DNA of 64,000 bases. Origin: Mycoplasmopsis bovigenitalium (GTDB lineage Bacteria; Bacillota_I; Bacilli_A; Mycoplasmatales; Metamycoplasmataceae). A program made the translations under genes and the position numbers. The DNA is taken from NCBI RefSeq assembly GCF_002356075.1, contig NZ_AP017902.1, positions 789,554 to 853,553 on the forward strand. The letters are read 5' to 3'. A model generated the notes under the pieces. The model did no database searches, was not told where the DNA came from, and worked only from the letters and a program-made list of their open reading frames with translations. Shown here piece by piece: positions 11,495 to 21,675 of the stretch. The stretch's first letter is position 1; each line of letters begins with the position of its first letter.

Positions 11495-12426
11495 TGAGAA
11501 TATTAGGTATTGAAACAAGTCATGATGATACATCAATTGCTCTATTGGAAGATGGCAAAATTTTGACGATGAAAACAATCAGTCAAATTGATATATTTAA
11601 AGAATTCGGTGGAACAATTCCTGAAATTTCTTCAAGATTGCATGTAAAAAATATAAATTTAATTCAAAAATTACTATTAGATGAAATTGAATTCAATTCA
11701 CTTGATTATATTGCCTACACCGAAAAACCTGGGTTGATTGGCACATTGCAGATTGGTTATTTATTTGCGTCTGCAATTTCTTTGACCCTAAATAAACCAT
11801 TAATCCCAATAAATCATTTACACGGTCATTTTTTTTCTAATGCAATTGAACAAAAAATACAATATCCATCTCTATGCTTGCTTGTTTCAGGCGGGCACAC
11901 TCAATTAATGGTTGTAAAATCGCCATTTGACATTGAAATTATAGGTCAAACACTTGATGACGCAGTAGGCGAGGCTTTTGATAAAGTTAGTTCAAAATTA
12001 GATTTAGGATTTCCGGGCGGACCTATAATTGATAAAATCTACCAAAATTACAATGGAGAATTTATTGATTTTACAATGCCACATACTGAAAATAAATTTG
12101 ATTTTAGCTTTAGTGGTTTGAAATCACAAGTTCTAAACTATTACAATAGCCAAACTATGAAGGGTGAAAATATAGATAAAAATAAAATTGCAGCGAGTTT
12201 TCAGCGCACTGCAATTAAATATTTAATTAACAAAACTAAATTAGCGCTTAACCAGTACAATGTAAATTCATTGACGCTAGCCGGCGGTGTAAGCGCTAAT
12301 AGTGAACTAAGAAAACAGTTTATGCAATTAAGTGATAAGGCACTTGTTCCAAATCTTAAATATGCAACGGATAATGGCGCAATGATTGCAATGTGTGCGT
12401 ATGAACAAATCAAGAATAAGTGCTAA
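11494..12426 (+). CDS. tsaD: tRNA N6-threonylcarbamoyltransferase TsaD
   Basis: TsaD transfers the threonylcarbamoyl group to A37 of tRNA. It has the ASKHA start (LGIETSHDDTSIAL), the metal-binding HLHGHFF motif (HxxxH), LVSGGHTQL and the late LAGGVSANSELR loop. It is 310 residues, a little shorter than the usual 330-345. It is the last gene of the tsaEBD operon. No strong terminator follows, only a weak T-rich stretch. Confidence 0.96.
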   Translation: MRILGIETSHDDTSIALLEDGKILTMKTISQIDIFKEFGGTIPEISSRLHVKNINLIQKLLLDEIEFNSLDYIAYTEKPGLIGTLQIGYLFASAISLTLNKPLIPINHLHGHFFSNAIEQKIQYPSLCLLVSGGHTQLMVVKSPFDIEIIGQTLDDAVGEAFDKVSSKLDLGFPGGPIIDKIYQNYNGEFIDFTMPHTENKFDFSFSGLKSQVLNYYNSQTMKGENIDKNKIAASFQRTAIKYLINKTKLALNQYNVNSLTLAGGVSANSELRKQFMQLSDKALVPNLKYATDNGAMIAMCAYEQIKNKC

Positions 12427-12542
12427 TTTTCCACAAAAATACAATAAAATTGCGATTTTTGCACTTTTTTATTATTACTAAATATTTATAATATAATTAT
12501 AATATTAATATTAGTATTTATTGGTTCTATTAAGGAGAATAT

Positions 12543-12782
12543 ATGGCATACAAAAAACCAGAAATAACAAATAAAATTGTTCGCCACATTGGAAAAATAG
12601 CTGAAACAAATAGCGGTTACACAAGAGAATTAAACCTTGTATCTTGAAATAATGGTGAAGCTAAATACGATATCAGAGATTGAAGCGAAGACCACGCGCG
12701 TTCATCAAAAGGCATCACATTAACAATCGAAGAATTAAAGTCTCTAAAAGCGATACTAGATAAAGAACTTGAATCACTTTAA
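12543..12782 (+). CDS. PC4/YdbC-like single-stranded DNA-binding protein
   Basis: The 79-residue frame reads through two TGA codons. The core G-Y-T-R-E-L-N-L-V-S-W-N, A-K-Y-D-I-R-D-W and K-G-I-T-L-T segments match the bacterial YdbC family, which shares the PC4 transcription-coactivator fold and binds single-stranded DNA. A strong AAGGAG site precedes ATG 12543 and a terminator follows, so it is monocistronic. Its role in Mollicutes is inferred only from the fold. Confidence 0.8.
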
Positions 12783-12796
12783 TAGCTTATTGCAAC

Positions 12797-12818
12797 AACC
12801 TTTAAAAGAGGTTTTTTT
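12797..12818 (+). terminator. Terminator
   Basis: Stem AACCTTT/AGAGGTT with loop AAA and a following T run, 14 bases after the stop of the PC4-like gene. Confidence 0.75.
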
Positions 12819-12838
12819 AATATTTTAAGTAGGTAAAA

Positions 12839-13633
12839 ATGCTTAGAAAAGCTAATGAATTAGAGACTAAAAAAATCATTGAATTTCTTAATCAAGATAG
12901 TGAAAATAACTTTTTTTTAATTGGGGATATTGAAGCTTTTGGTTTACACTCAAACATTCATACAACATTTATTTTTGAATTAGAATCAAAAATTAAATAT
13001 GTAATTTTGATTTATAATCAAACATTATTATATTTCGACCCTTACTATTTAATTGATGAAAAAATCATCAATTATTTCATTGAAAAAGAAGGTGTTAAAA
13101 ATATTAATATATCTAGTAAAATGTTTGAAAATTTATCAGTTTTTTTCAATCAAAAAAACAGATTTGATGTTCACAAACAAATAATTTCAAAATTAGAGCA
13201 AAAAATTATTCAAGATAAAAACATAGCAACAAAAGCACAAAGTCAAGATATTGAACTAATTGTTAAATCGCGAATGAAAATTGACGAATTTAAAGATTTT
13301 CGCAATGATTATGAAAAAGAATTAAAACTTTATAAACAAGCATTTGATTCAAATGTTTCAAACCCATTTATTATTAAAATTAATAATGAGGTTGTTAGTT
13401 GTGCTCTTATTGCCATTAACGCAGCAAATATTAGTATAATAGGTGGAGTATTCACGCTAGAAGAACACAGAAAAAAAGGATACGCTTCGCAAGTAGTTAG
13501 TGCTGTTTCAAATTTTGTAATTGAAAACAATAGAATTCCAATGTTGTTTTACCACAACCAAAAAGCAGGAAAAATATATGAGGAGCTAGGCTACAAACCT
13601 ATTGGTCATTTGTACACAATAGTTGTAAAATAG
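12839..13633 (+). CDS. GNAT-family N-acetyltransferase
   Basis: A 264-residue protein whose C-terminal 110 residues carry the GNAT fold: IGGVFTLEEHRKKGYASQVV contains the acetyl-CoA-binding R-x-x-G-Y-A loop, followed by MLFYHNQKAGKIYEELGYKPIG. The N-terminal half is a divergent second domain, as in two-domain GNAT proteins that sense or modify amino acids. The substrate is unknown. It lies 7 bases upstream of ffh and is probably cotranscribed with it. Confidence 0.85.
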   Translation: MLRKANELETKKIIEFLNQDSENNFFLIGDIEAFGLHSNIHTTFIFELESKIKYVILIYNQTLLYFDPYYLIDEKIINYFIEKEGVKNINISSKMFENLSVFFNQKNRFDVHKQIISKLEQKIIQDKNIATKAQSQDIELIVKSRMKIDEFKDFRNDYEKELKLYKQAFDSNVSNPFIIKINNEVVSCALIAINAANISIIGGVFTLEEHRKKGYASQVVSAVSNFVIENNRIPMLFYHNQKAGKIYEELGYKPIGHLYTIVVK

Positions 13634-13640
13634 GAGGGTT

Positions 13641-14996
13641 ATGTTTAATTTTTTAGAAAACAGAATTCAAAAATCAATTGAAAAAATGAATCGCAAGACA
13701 ATGGTTAATGAAGAAGATATTCTTGAAGTTACTCGCGATATAAAAATGGCACTTTTAGAAGCTGACGTTAATTTAAAAGTTGTTAAAGAATTTGTTGCTA
13801 ATGTTAAACAAAAAGCAATGGATTCACGTTTGGTAGGTTCTTTAAACGCTTCGCAACAAATGATAAAAATTGTTCACATGGAGCTTCAAGATGTATTAGG
13901 CGGACAAGTAAATGAATTAAAAATAACTGCTAGACCATTCATAATCATGATGTGTGGTTTGCAAGGTTCTGGTAAAACAACTGCGGCAGCAAAACTTGCT
14001 TATTATTTACGTAAGAAAAACCACATTTCAAAACCTTTACTAGTAGCTGCTGATATTTATCGTCCAGCCGCTGTGCAACAATTAGTTACTCTCGCTAAAA
14101 GCATACAAGTAGATTTCTTTGAAAAAGGAATTAACGAAAGTGCGCAAAATATAGTTCGTGAAGCAATTGAGCACGCTAATGAAAACAAAAATGACCTAAT
14201 AATAATCGATACAGCGGGTCGTTTATCAATTGATGAAGCATTAATGAATGAATTAATTGATTTAAAACATATTGCAAAACCACATGAAATATTTTTTGTA
14301 GCAGACGCACTTAGTGGTCAAGATATTATTAACGTTGCTTCTACATTCAATGAAAAATTAAATCTTTCTGGCTCAATTATTACCAAATTAGACTCGGATG
14401 CACGCGGTGGTGCTGCACTTAGTTTGTGCAAAGTTCTAAACCTACCTATTCGCTTTATAGGTACTGGAGAAAAAATTTCAAACCTTGACTTGTTTTACCC
14501 TGACCGAATGGCAGACCGAATTTTAGGAATGGGAGATGTTTTAAGCTTAATTGAAAAAGCTGAAGAAGTTTATGACCCATCGCAAGCAAATAATATGGTT
14601 GCTAAGGTTCTAAAAGGCGATTTTACGCTTGATGATTTAATGCAGAATCTAGCCCAAATGAAAAAACTAGGAAAAATGAAGTCAATTTTAAAAATGATTC
14701 CTGGTTTAGCTAAAAAAGTTAGCGACGAAAAAATACAAGAAGCTGAGTCAAAATTTGCTTCATATGAAATTTTACTTTCATCAATGACTAAAAAAGAACG
14801 CAAAAACCCCAAATTGCTAAAACAAGCATCTAGAAAAGCAAGAATTCTTGCCGGTTCTGGTCGAAGTGCATTTGAATTCAACAGATTAATCAATGATTTT
14901 GAGTCAATGAGCAAACAAATGAATGAAATGGCTAAAAAAATTAAATCTGGAAATTTAGGCGACCTTACTAAAATGGGATTTGGCGGAGGAATGTAA
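13641..14996 (+). CDS. ffh: Signal recognition particle protein Ffh
   Basis: Ffh (SRP54) binds the 4.5S RNA and signal peptides and targets nascent membrane proteins to FtsY. It has 451 residues: an N domain, a GTPase with G1 GLQGSGKTT, the DTAGRL G3 motif and TKLDSDARGGAA, and a C-terminal Met-rich M domain (repeated MKKL, MKSILKMIPG, and a terminal GGGM). GGAGGG precedes ATG 13641. The stop overlaps the start of the next membrane gene (TAATG). Confidence 0.97.
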   Translation: MFNFLENRIQKSIEKMNRKTMVNEEDILEVTRDIKMALLEADVNLKVVKEFVANVKQKAMDSRLVGSLNASQQMIKIVHMELQDVLGGQVNELKITARPFIIMMCGLQGSGKTTAAAKLAYYLRKKNHISKPLLVAADIYRPAAVQQLVTLAKSIQVDFFEKGINESAQNIVREAIEHANENKNDLIIIDTAGRLSIDEALMNELIDLKHIAKPHEIFFVADALSGQDIINVASTFNEKLNLSGSIITKLDSDARGGAALSLCKVLNLPIRFIGTGEKISNLDLFYPDRMADRILGMGDVLSLIEKAEEVYDPSQANNMVAKVLKGDFTLDDLMQNLAQMKKLGKMKSILKMIPGLAKKVSDEKIQEAESKFASYEILLSSMTKKERKNPKLLKQASRKARILAGSGRSAFEFNRLINDFESMSKQMNEMAKKIKSGNLGDLTKMGFGGGM

Positions 14997-15907
14997 TGCT
15001 CGAATTCTTTCGATGACAACCCGATAATAAACACTTTTATTTCAAGGGAATAAGTCTTGCCTTATATATAACTTGTGTGCTTATTTCATTTTTAGCAGTT
15101 ATATTAATTTGAATATTTAAAAACCCTATCAACAGATGATACAACAGTAAAAGCGTTCATTTAGGAAGTCTTTCATCAAAATCTTTAAAAATTCTAATTG
15201 GTTCAATAACCATAGTGTTTATGGCTATCAGAAGTTTAATTCTTTGATTTGCTAAATACCCAAATATTTATGAAATAATACCTTTCCATCTTTGCAGATT
15301 AATGCTATTGTTTACTGCATTAAGCTTAGTTTTTAATAAAGTAAATTTAATTAAGTATTTTGGACCAATAGCAATAATTGGTTGCATAATTGCCTTATTA
15401 AATCCTAGTTTTGATTTTGTCCCTGCTACAAAACCACAAAAAATTGGTATTGATTCAGTTTACTTCTATGATTATATTTTGTGCCATTGCTTCTTGCTTA
15501 TTATTACTTCAATGCTACTTATAACTCATAGAATTCAAATAAAAGCAAAAGACTTACTTATTACAACTATATTCTTTATTTGCTTGGCCTTAATAATGTT
15601 TAGCATTAATTTAGTAACCTATATTTATGCTCCAAAAGGCTGACAAACTAATTATTTATACTTAGGTAAAAACGAGGTTAATTCGCAATCCGAATTGTTT
15701 GGTGTTTTATCTAAATGACCTTGAAACTTATTCACTTGAACTATTTTAGGATTAATATTTTATTCAATATTTATTGCTATTTGAATTGTTCAAGATAAAG
15801 TTCAAATTGACTTTATGAATAGAAAAATGAGTATATCGGTAAAAAAATGCGATAGATGAATTGAATTTAAAAGCCGCCAGCAAGTCAACAATATTCAAAA
15901 CAAATAA
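14996..15907 (+). CDS. YwaF/TIGR02206-like integral membrane protein
   Basis: The frame (303 residues) needs at least ten TGA=Trp codons. It has about seven hydrophobic helices and the family-type motif IPFHLCRLMLL, followed by a Gly/Pro-rich helix and a YDYILCHCFLL segment. These match the YwaF (TIGR02206) family of integral membrane proteins of unknown function. It is coupled to ffh by a one-base overlap, which may reflect its dependence on co-translational insertion, but that is inference. Confidence 0.75.
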
Positions 15908-15918
15908 TATGCTTTACT

Positions 15919-15945
15919 AATGAACCATTAAATGGTTCATTTTTA
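15919..15945 (+). terminator. Terminator of the ffh operon
   Basis: An 11-bp stem AATGAACCATT/AATGGTTCATT around a single A, followed by TTTTATT. Confidence 0.85.
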
Positions 15946-16025
15946 TTACAAATGCAATATAGGCCACTATTAAATTACTAATTATGCAAATGCTTAAATT
16001 ATTTATTAAGTACCAATGAAATATG

Positions 16026-16034
16026 TGGTATATT
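16026..16034 (+). promoter_or_regulatory. Extended -10 of ssrA
   Basis: TGGTATATT is an extended -10 box ending 11 nt before the mature tmRNA 5' end. No clear -35 is seen. Confidence 0.5.
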
Positions 16035-16045
16035 AAATTATATGT

Positions 16046-16435
16046 GGGGGTGTAATGGCTTCGACATGTAATGGGTATTAATAACATCAGTGGTTTGGTA
16101 GACCATAATACTTCTAGGCTTTATAGTCGCAAACGATAAAAACAAAGTTCAAGTTGAACTAAAACACTTAGTAGCAGCAAACGCTCTACAAAGTCATTCA
16201 AATCTAGTTTTTGCGTAATTTGCAAACTAGTGCAGTTATAAATTCGCCTTAATTTATTGCTGTGGTTTAAGGGCTCGGAATTAATTTGTGCAAAATTAAT
16301 TCTTAAAAATAAGCACAACCACAAATAAGCTTTTGCTTATTTAGTTTATTTGTGGTATATAAATAAGCTAAACTGTAAAAAGTGTTATTATGTCTCATTA
16401 TGTGGACACGGGTTCAACTCCCGTCATCTCCACCA
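16046..16435 (+). ncRNA. ssrA: Transfer-messenger RNA (tmRNA)
   Basis: tmRNA rescues stalled ribosomes by trans-translation. The 5' GGGGGTG pairs with the 3' CATCTCC to form the acceptor stem, and the RNA ends in ACCA with a T-arm GGTTCAACTCC just before. The tag reading frame starts at GCA 16129 and ends at TAA 16216-16218. It encodes 29 residues beginning A-N-D-K-N-K and ending N-L-V-F-A, that is, a proteolysis-type hydrophobic terminus. The tag is long, as is usual in Mollicutes. The length is 390 nt. Confidence 0.97.
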
Positions 16436-16449
16436 AATGCAACGCACCT

Positions 16450-16470
16450 AACCCGCAATGCGGGTTTTTT
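16450..16470 (+). terminator. tmRNA terminator
   Basis: Stem ACCCGC/GCGGGT with loop AAT and a T6 run, directly after the tmRNA 3' end. Confidence 0.9.
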
Positions 16471-16493
16471 AATATATAAATATTAAATAATGC

Positions 16494-16499
16494 TAAAAT
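16494..16499 (+). promoter_or_regulatory. Extended -10 of a leaderless gene
   Basis: TGCTAAAAT, identical to the tuf -10 box, ends 6 nt before the ATG at 16506, with no Shine-Dalgarno between. Confidence 0.5.
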
Positions 16500-16505
16500 T
16501 AACTT

Positions 16506-16778
16506 ATGAAAATTTTCAAGCAATTTAGTTCACATAATCAGACCGAAACAATTGAATTAAAAGAAGAACTAACCTTAAACAAAAAAAATATTAAAAAACT
16601 TTCAAAAGAGAAACGGCTAGAATTATTGGCAGAAGCTAGAAATTCAATTAGTGAGGATAAAGTAAAAAATCGCAAAGCGATTTTAAAACGTGCTCTTGCA
16701 ATTATTGCAATCGTTCTTTTATCGTTATTAATAATTGGCGGATTATATTTAATGATTAGTGAAATATTTGTGAGATAA
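16506..16778 (+). CDS. Small tail-anchored membrane protein
   Basis: A 90-residue protein with a charged, helical, Lys/Glu-rich N-terminal part (about residues 15-60) and one C-terminal hydrophobic helix (AIIAIVLLSLLIIGGLYLMI). It has no signal peptide or Cys lipobox. No family recognised. It is flanked by the tmRNA terminator and by a second hairpin and is probably leaderless and monocistronic. Confidence 0.65.
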   Translation: MKIFKQFSSHNQTETIELKEELTLNKKNIKKLSKEKRLELLAEARNSISEDKVKNRKAILKRALAIIAIVLLSLLIIGGLYLMISEIFVR

Positions 16779-16852
16779 ATTAGTTCTATTTATTGCCAAT
16801 AATAAACCATTAATATTATTTAATAGTCATATATGTTTTATAGGATTAAATA

Positions 16853-16888
16853 AAAAATGCACAATTTACAATTTAATTGTGCATTTTT
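16853..16888. terminator. Bidirectional terminator
   Basis: A 14-bp stem AAAAATGCACAATT / AATTGTGCATTTTT with an 8-nt loop, located between the plus-strand small protein and the convergent lipoprotein. Confidence 0.85.
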
Positions 16889-16899
16889 GTATTAATGAA

Positions 16900-17490
16900 T
16901 TATTGAATTATTGCTTCAAAAACTTGAGTTGAAATGTTTGGTGCTGTGTCTTTTCCATTATATTTATGGAATCTAAATTTAAATTTAATTTTATCACCTT
17001 CTTTGATTAAATCAATGTATCCTGAAGAGTTAAGGTTACCTTTGCTATTTTTGTAAATTGGACTTTCAGCATTTGTTATTGAAAAACCTTTTGGTAGTGA
17101 ACCGGTTATAGTGCCTAAAACAACACCTTCAAATGGTTTAGTATCTGACTTACCATAAATTGTTGTAGATCCTTTATATGTGTTAATGAAAATTTGACCT
17201 ATAGAACCTTCTTTTTTGTGTTTAGAAACTATAAAATTATCGCTTTTGAACTTTGATCAATCGATATTAACAGTAATCCCGCCAAGATCAATACTTTCGC
17301 TTAGGTCAGTATAATGAACAGTATCGTAATTAGCAACTTTATCACCAGCTTTTTTAGATGTATCATTTAAATCTGCAACTACAACTTTTCTTTCTTTTGG
17401 TTCTCATTCTTTACTACATGATGCAGCCACAAATGGAACAGCAGCAAATGAGGTTATAACTCCGCCAAGTGAAAATAATATTTTTTTCAA
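16900..17490 (-). CDS. Lipoprotein with TTG start
   Basis: The frame starts at TTG 17490 (minus) after a strong AAGGAGA site, and reads a signal peptide ending in the lipobox VAASC (Cys about residue 24). The 196-residue product needs TGA=Trp at two sites. The mature part is beta-rich with no recognised domain, and ends in FEAIIQ. It is surface-anchored by inference from the lipobox. It shares a bidirectional terminator with the convergent gene. Confidence 0.8.
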
Positions 17491-17544
17491 ACTAATCTCC
17501 TTAAAAATTATTATATGCATAGTAATTATACTATAAATGCTGGT

Positions 17545-17793
17545 TTAATCTATATAATCTGAATCACCATAATATGACAAATTAACTATGTAACAACCTT
17601 CTCTTTCAATGTAATATTCCAAATTTTCATCTTCTAAAAACTGTTCAACTGTTACTTGCATCGCGCCTGTGCCTTTGCCTGTTATTATTTCTAAATAATC
17701 ATAGTCCTGCTCTTTTGCTTGAAATAATCCTAAAATTGATTTACTAAGGGCTTGTTCAACATTATGACCATGCAAATCTATTTTAAATCTCAT
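17545..17793 (-). CDS. Smr-domain protein
   Basis: An 82-residue stand-alone Smr domain, the domain found at the C-terminus of MutS2. The signature pieces are FKIDLHGHNVEQA at the start and LEIITGKGTGAMQ in the middle, followed by the family C-terminal half. Smr domains nick DNA or cleave RNA in other bacteria; here the activity is inferred. It overlaps the end of mutM by 11 bases and closes the rsmE-mutM-smr operon. Confidence 0.85.
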   Translation of the reverse strand: MRFKIDLHGHNVEQALSKSILGLFQAKEQDYDYLEIITGKGTGAMQVTVEQFLEDENLEYYIEREGCYIVNLSYYGDSDYID

Positions 17794-18613
17794 AATTGCC
17801 TCTTTGACATTTTGGACAATAATATGTGCCTCTACCGCCTAATTTATATTTAATTATTAATGTTTGGCATCTTGAGCATGCTTGATTATTTTTACCATGC
17901 ACTTTTAAAAAGTTTTGAAATGAACCTCTTTTCCCATTCATAGATTCATAACTTTGAATACTACTGCCGCCTAATTCAATTGATTTATTCATTATTATGC
18001 CAGCAGAGTTTACAAGTTTGCCTAATGTATTAATATCTAGTAATTTAGAAGGAGTAGACGGATGGATTTTTTGTTCTCAAAGAGCTTCATTGGCATAAAT
18101 ATTGCCAATACCAAGAATCAGAGTTTGGTCTAAAAGTGCATTTTTTATTGGCATATTTCTATTTTTAAGTTTTTTGTGTAATTCATTAATATTTATATTA
18201 TTTGGTTCGCTTGCTAATTTATTTAATGGTGGGCTATTAAATATAGTTTGTTTGGTTTTTAAGTGAAATGTACCAAAGGCTCTTGCGTCATTATAATATA
18301 AAAAACCTTCATCCAAGTTAAATATTAGATGGTCGTGAATTTGTGGCTTATGAAACTCTTTATAAAAAGAATATTTACCACTCATTCGTAAATGGCTTAT
18401 TATAAATAAATCATTTGTAAGTTCAAAAATTATGTGCTTTCCAATATTTTTTACAGCAGTAATTTTTTGACCGATTAATTCATTTTTGAATTGATTATGA
18501 TCAATTTCTTTGATTAATTTTTCCTTGTTTATATTAATAGATTTTATTGTTAAATTTTTAACTTTGCTATTAAGTTCGCGGGCAACAATAATCACTTCTG
18601 GAAGCTCTGGCAT
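17783..18613 (-). CDS. mutM: Formamidopyrimidine-DNA glycosylase (Fpg/MutM)
   Basis: MutM excises 8-oxoguanine and nicks the strand by beta,delta-elimination. The N-terminus is MPELPEV with catalytic Pro2 and Glu3. The protein has the conserved Lys in NIGKHIIFEL, the helix-two-turn-helix with GIGNIYANEALW, and a C-terminal zinc finger CSRC...CPKC. It is 276 residues, the family length. The start overlaps the rsmE stop (TAATG) and the end overlaps the Smr gene. Confidence 0.96.
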
Positions 18614-19314
18614 TATTTCTCCTTAATTTTACTTAGCATTTTTATAGCAGCTGTTTCTGCTCTTAGTATTGTTTTGCCAAGCGAAATTATTTTAATTTGA
18701 TCATAATTTTTGTTTGCAACATAATCAATTTCACTTTGACTAAACCCACCTTCAGGCCCTATTAAAACAATTGAATCAGTTTCAATATTATCTATAGTGT
18801 TATCTGTTGAAACTAATTCATGAGCAATATACAATTTATAACCTTTTTCAATATATAAATCAATGATATTGGTAAATTTTTTAACACTTGTTATTTCAGG
18901 TATTACATTGCGAAAACTTTGTTCAGCAGCTGATAAAATTTTTGCTTTATAGCGCTGCATTTTTTTGTCACTAAAATTATTTTGAGCATATTTATGATTG
19001 CAAAATTGACTTAACATTGGAATTATTGTTTTAACACCCAATTCAGTAGCTTTTTCAATCATTCATTCAAAACGCTCAGGTTTTATTATTGGAGCAGCAA
19101 GCACAAGATCTTTTTTATATTCATTATCAATATTTACCTGTTCAATAATATCAGCACATAATGTTTCTTTATTTAATTTGCATTTATAAAAGTGATTTTG
19201 ATAATTGATTAAAAAATAGTCATTTTCTAGACGAGCAACTTTAATATGGTGCAGCAAGTCTTTATCTAAAAGAAATGAATTGTTTTGTTTATTATCGCAA
19301 AAAAATCTGTGCAT
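18613..19314 (-). CDS. rsmE: 16S rRNA m3U1498 methyltransferase RsmE
   Basis: RsmE methylates U1498 of 16S rRNA. It has a PUA-like N-terminus (MHRFFCDN..., HHIKVARL) and the SPOUT knot motifs KATELGVKTIIPMLS, VLIGPEGGFSQSEID and SLGKTILRAETAAI. It is 233 residues, normal length. It is the first gene of an operon with mutM and smr. Confidence 0.95.
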
Positions 19315-19385
19315 AACACTCCTTTAATTTATAAATATTTTACCCAAAACTTACATTTATTAGTTCATTATCATTGAATTTCGAA

Positions 19386-19407
19386 TAAAAAACCGGTTAC
19401 CCGGCTT
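19386..19407 (-). terminator. Terminator of the division cluster
   Basis: Stem AAGCCGG/CCGGTTT (one G-T pair), loop GTAA, followed by a T run on the minus strand just after ftsZ. Confidence 0.8.
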
Positions 19408-19421
19408 TGATGCATGCATAT

Positions 19422-20504
19422 TTAAAATTCTGGTAGTTTATCAATGTTTTTGTTTATTGAATCGCTTGAATCATAAGAATTAAAAGCATTGGTAATTTCA
19501 TCATCTATTATCTGAGATAAATCCATATTATTATTAATAATATAGCTGGTTGATGAATTATGATTTCCTTGAGTTAGTATATAACTAAATTTAAGGTAAT
19601 CATCTCGCGAATCTTCATGTTCTTTATAATCAATTCCAAATTTACCATCAATATCTTCAGGTAATTGGTATTCTTCAATTATTTTTTTTCTTAATTCCAA
19701 AATGTCAGCATATGATATTTTTGTATCTACTGTGCAATTAGTAAGTAATGTTGCAAAACTTGTAGGTTTATCAATAAAACTTGACGAGTCTCTAGCTGCT
19801 TCAAAAGCATTAGTAACTTTGTCGCCATTTTGCGATTTTCCGCTAGCAACAACAATTTTACCCCCATTTATTAAAGCACTTTTAACATCGCTGAAGTCAA
19901 TATTTAGATCACTAACATTGCTGATAATATCATCAATAACATCAATAGTTGTTTCAACGGCAACATTAGCCATCTTAACTGCTTGATACATTGGCAATTC
20001 AGCATTTTGTTGTAACATTCTGTTATTATCAATTACCATATATGAATTTACGCATTGAGTTAATTTCTCAAGGTAATTGTTTGCTAATTCAAGTTTTCTT
20101 TTTCCAACTATATCAGCCATTGGCAAAGTAATTATTGCAAGTGTTAAAATATTTTTATTTCTTGCAAGTTTTGCAATGGTTTCGCTAGCACCAGTACCTG
20201 TTCCACCACCAAAACCACTAACAATAATTAGCATATTGCAATCATCGATGATTTGCGAAATTTGCTCAGAACTTTCTTCGGCAGCTTGGGCCCCTAATTT
20301 AGGGTCACCACCAGTGCCTGAACCATTTAGAGAAGTTCCAAGAATAATTTTGTTAGTTATTTTGGTTTTATTAAGTTTATTTTTATCTGTATCAGCTGCA
20401 TAAATTTCAATATTTGCATTTTGACGCTCAACTAGCGACTCACAAATATTTAAACCTGCATTACCAATACCAATTACTTTAATTTTTATTGCATCAGGTT
20501 CCAT
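19422..20504 (-). CDS. ftsZ: Cell division protein FtsZ
   Basis: FtsZ is the tubulin-like GTPase forming the division ring. The N-terminal IKVIGIGNAGLN, the tubulin signature GFGGGTGTGA and a T7-loop-like N-I-D-F-S-D are present. The protein is 360 residues with a divergent, Asn/Asp/Ser-rich C-terminal part after about residue 290. It is the last gene of mraZ-rsmH-ftsA-like-ftsZ. Several loops differ from typical FtsZ, in line with the fast-evolving FtsZ of Mollicutes. Confidence 0.93.
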   Translation of the reverse strand: MEPDAIKIKVIGIGNAGLNICESLVERQNANIEIYAADTDKNKLNKTKITNKIILGTSLNGSGTGGDPKLGAQAAEESSEQISQIIDDCNMLIIVSGFGGGTGTGASETIAKLARNKNILTLAIITLPMADIVGKRKLELANNYLEKLTQCVNSYMVIDNNRMLQQNAELPMYQAVKMANVAVETTIDVIDDIISNVSDLNIDFSDVKSALINGGKIVVASGKSQNGDKVTNAFEAARDSSSFIDKPTSFATLLTNCTVDTKISYADILELRKKIIEEYQLPEDIDGKFGIDYKEHEDSRDDYLKFSYILTQGNHNSSTSYIINNNMDLSQIIDDEITNAFNSYDSSDSINKNIDKLPEF

Positions 20505-20506
20505 TG

Positions 20507-21664
20507 CTATTTCCTTAAATTATTGTTTTTAAAGTTACTAAATAGTTTTTGAAAAATGTTTTTTGACTTGAATTCATTGACATTTGTCAATGTTTGTGAT
20601 TGATCTTCTTTATTGACTAGTGAACTTAAAGTATATGCTCCATAATGAATTGCATCTAAAGCATCATAACTTTTATCGTTTTCAGAAAAATCAACAATTT
20701 TTATGTATTTAATATCATTAATATAGCTTTTTACTAAATCATTATAAGGAGATTTGATAATAAAAATTACTTGTTGACCTTCTGAATAATGTTCATAATA
20801 AGCTTTCTTAACAAATTCACATAATCTTTGAATTAAGTTTTCAAAAGCTTTTAAGATATTACCTTGTTTAGAATTAAATTTTTTTGAATTGAAATATGAC
20901 CAGTTAGTTAGTGTTGCATCAAGAAATGTGCGAGTTTGTTCTTCACTGCAATTTAATTTTTGCGAAACTAACTTAATTACTGTATCAAGAGGTAAATTTC
21001 GGTTAACACTAAATAAGTTAACATCATTGAAAAAACCATCAATTTTTACACCCTCAGCATCAAACTGAACAAGTGCAACATGTTTATCTAATTTTTGCGA
21101 AGCATTTAAGCAAGTTGATTTTGAAAAGGTGTTTTTTATTGTTATATTGTATTTTTTAAATAATGATGTGATTGCTAAATACAATTCTTTGTTTGAATCT
21201 AAAAATAACATTGAATAATGAATAATCAAAATTTGTGCTTGTTTTTCAAAATTTAATGTTTGATATTTTTTTGAGACACCTTGATTTATTAACTCATACA
21301 TAAATGCTTTTTTTCTTAAGCAAAATGAGTTATTATCAAGTTCTTTTGACAAATATTGTTCAAAGTTATTAATATGAGTTTGCGATATTTTATTATCAAC
21401 TTTTTGCTCATATTTATTTATGTAACATTGAGTTTTAAAGTGTTTGTCATCCAGAATAAGATTGTATTCAACACTATATTTTTTAAACTTGATTTTTTGT
21501 GTTAGTAAAGTTTTTATAAATTTAATGAATTTCTCTATATCTTCAATGTTTTGGTAAAAATATGATTCGTTTAATATTGTGCTAAAACTTGAGTCAGTGT
21601 CGCAAATAACACTGGCTCGAATTATTTTGTTGGCTACTTCAAAGTTGACAACAAAATTCTTCAT
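20507..21664 (-). CDS. FtsA-like protein of the division cluster
   Basis: A 385-residue protein between rsmH and ftsZ, the position of ftsA in Mollicute division clusters. Its similarity to actin-like FtsA is weak by eye: an N-terminal strand-rich segment, a VALVQFDAEGVKIDGFFND segment like the second phosphate loop, and a C-terminal basic helix (FQKLFSNFKNN) that could be an amphipathic membrane-binding tail. The assignment rests mainly on location. It starts at ATG 21664 after a GGAG site. Confidence 0.6.
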   Translation of the reverse strand: MKNFVVNFEVANKIIRASVICDTDSSFSTILNESYFYQNIEDIEKFIKFIKTLLTQKIKFKKYSVEYNLILDDKHFKTQCYINKYEQKVDNKISQTHINNFEQYLSKELDNNSFCLRKKAFMYELINQGVSKKYQTLNFEKQAQILIIHYSMLFLDSNKELYLAITSLFKKYNITIKNTFSKSTCLNASQKLDKHVALVQFDAEGVKIDGFFNDVNLFSVNRNLPLDTVIKLVSQKLNCSEEQTRTFLDATLTNWSYFNSKKFNSKQGNILKAFENLIQRLCEFVKKAYYEHYSEGQQVIFIIKSPYNDLVKSYINDIKYIKIVDFSENDKSYDALDAIHYGAYTLSSLVNKEDQSQTLTNVNEFKSKNIFQKLFSNFKNNNLRK

Positions 21665-21675
21665 AGCTTCTCCTT

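Noticed and set aside
16121..16324. Minus-strand ORF in the tmRNA region
   Set aside because: It is antisense to the tmRNA and has no ribosome-binding site.
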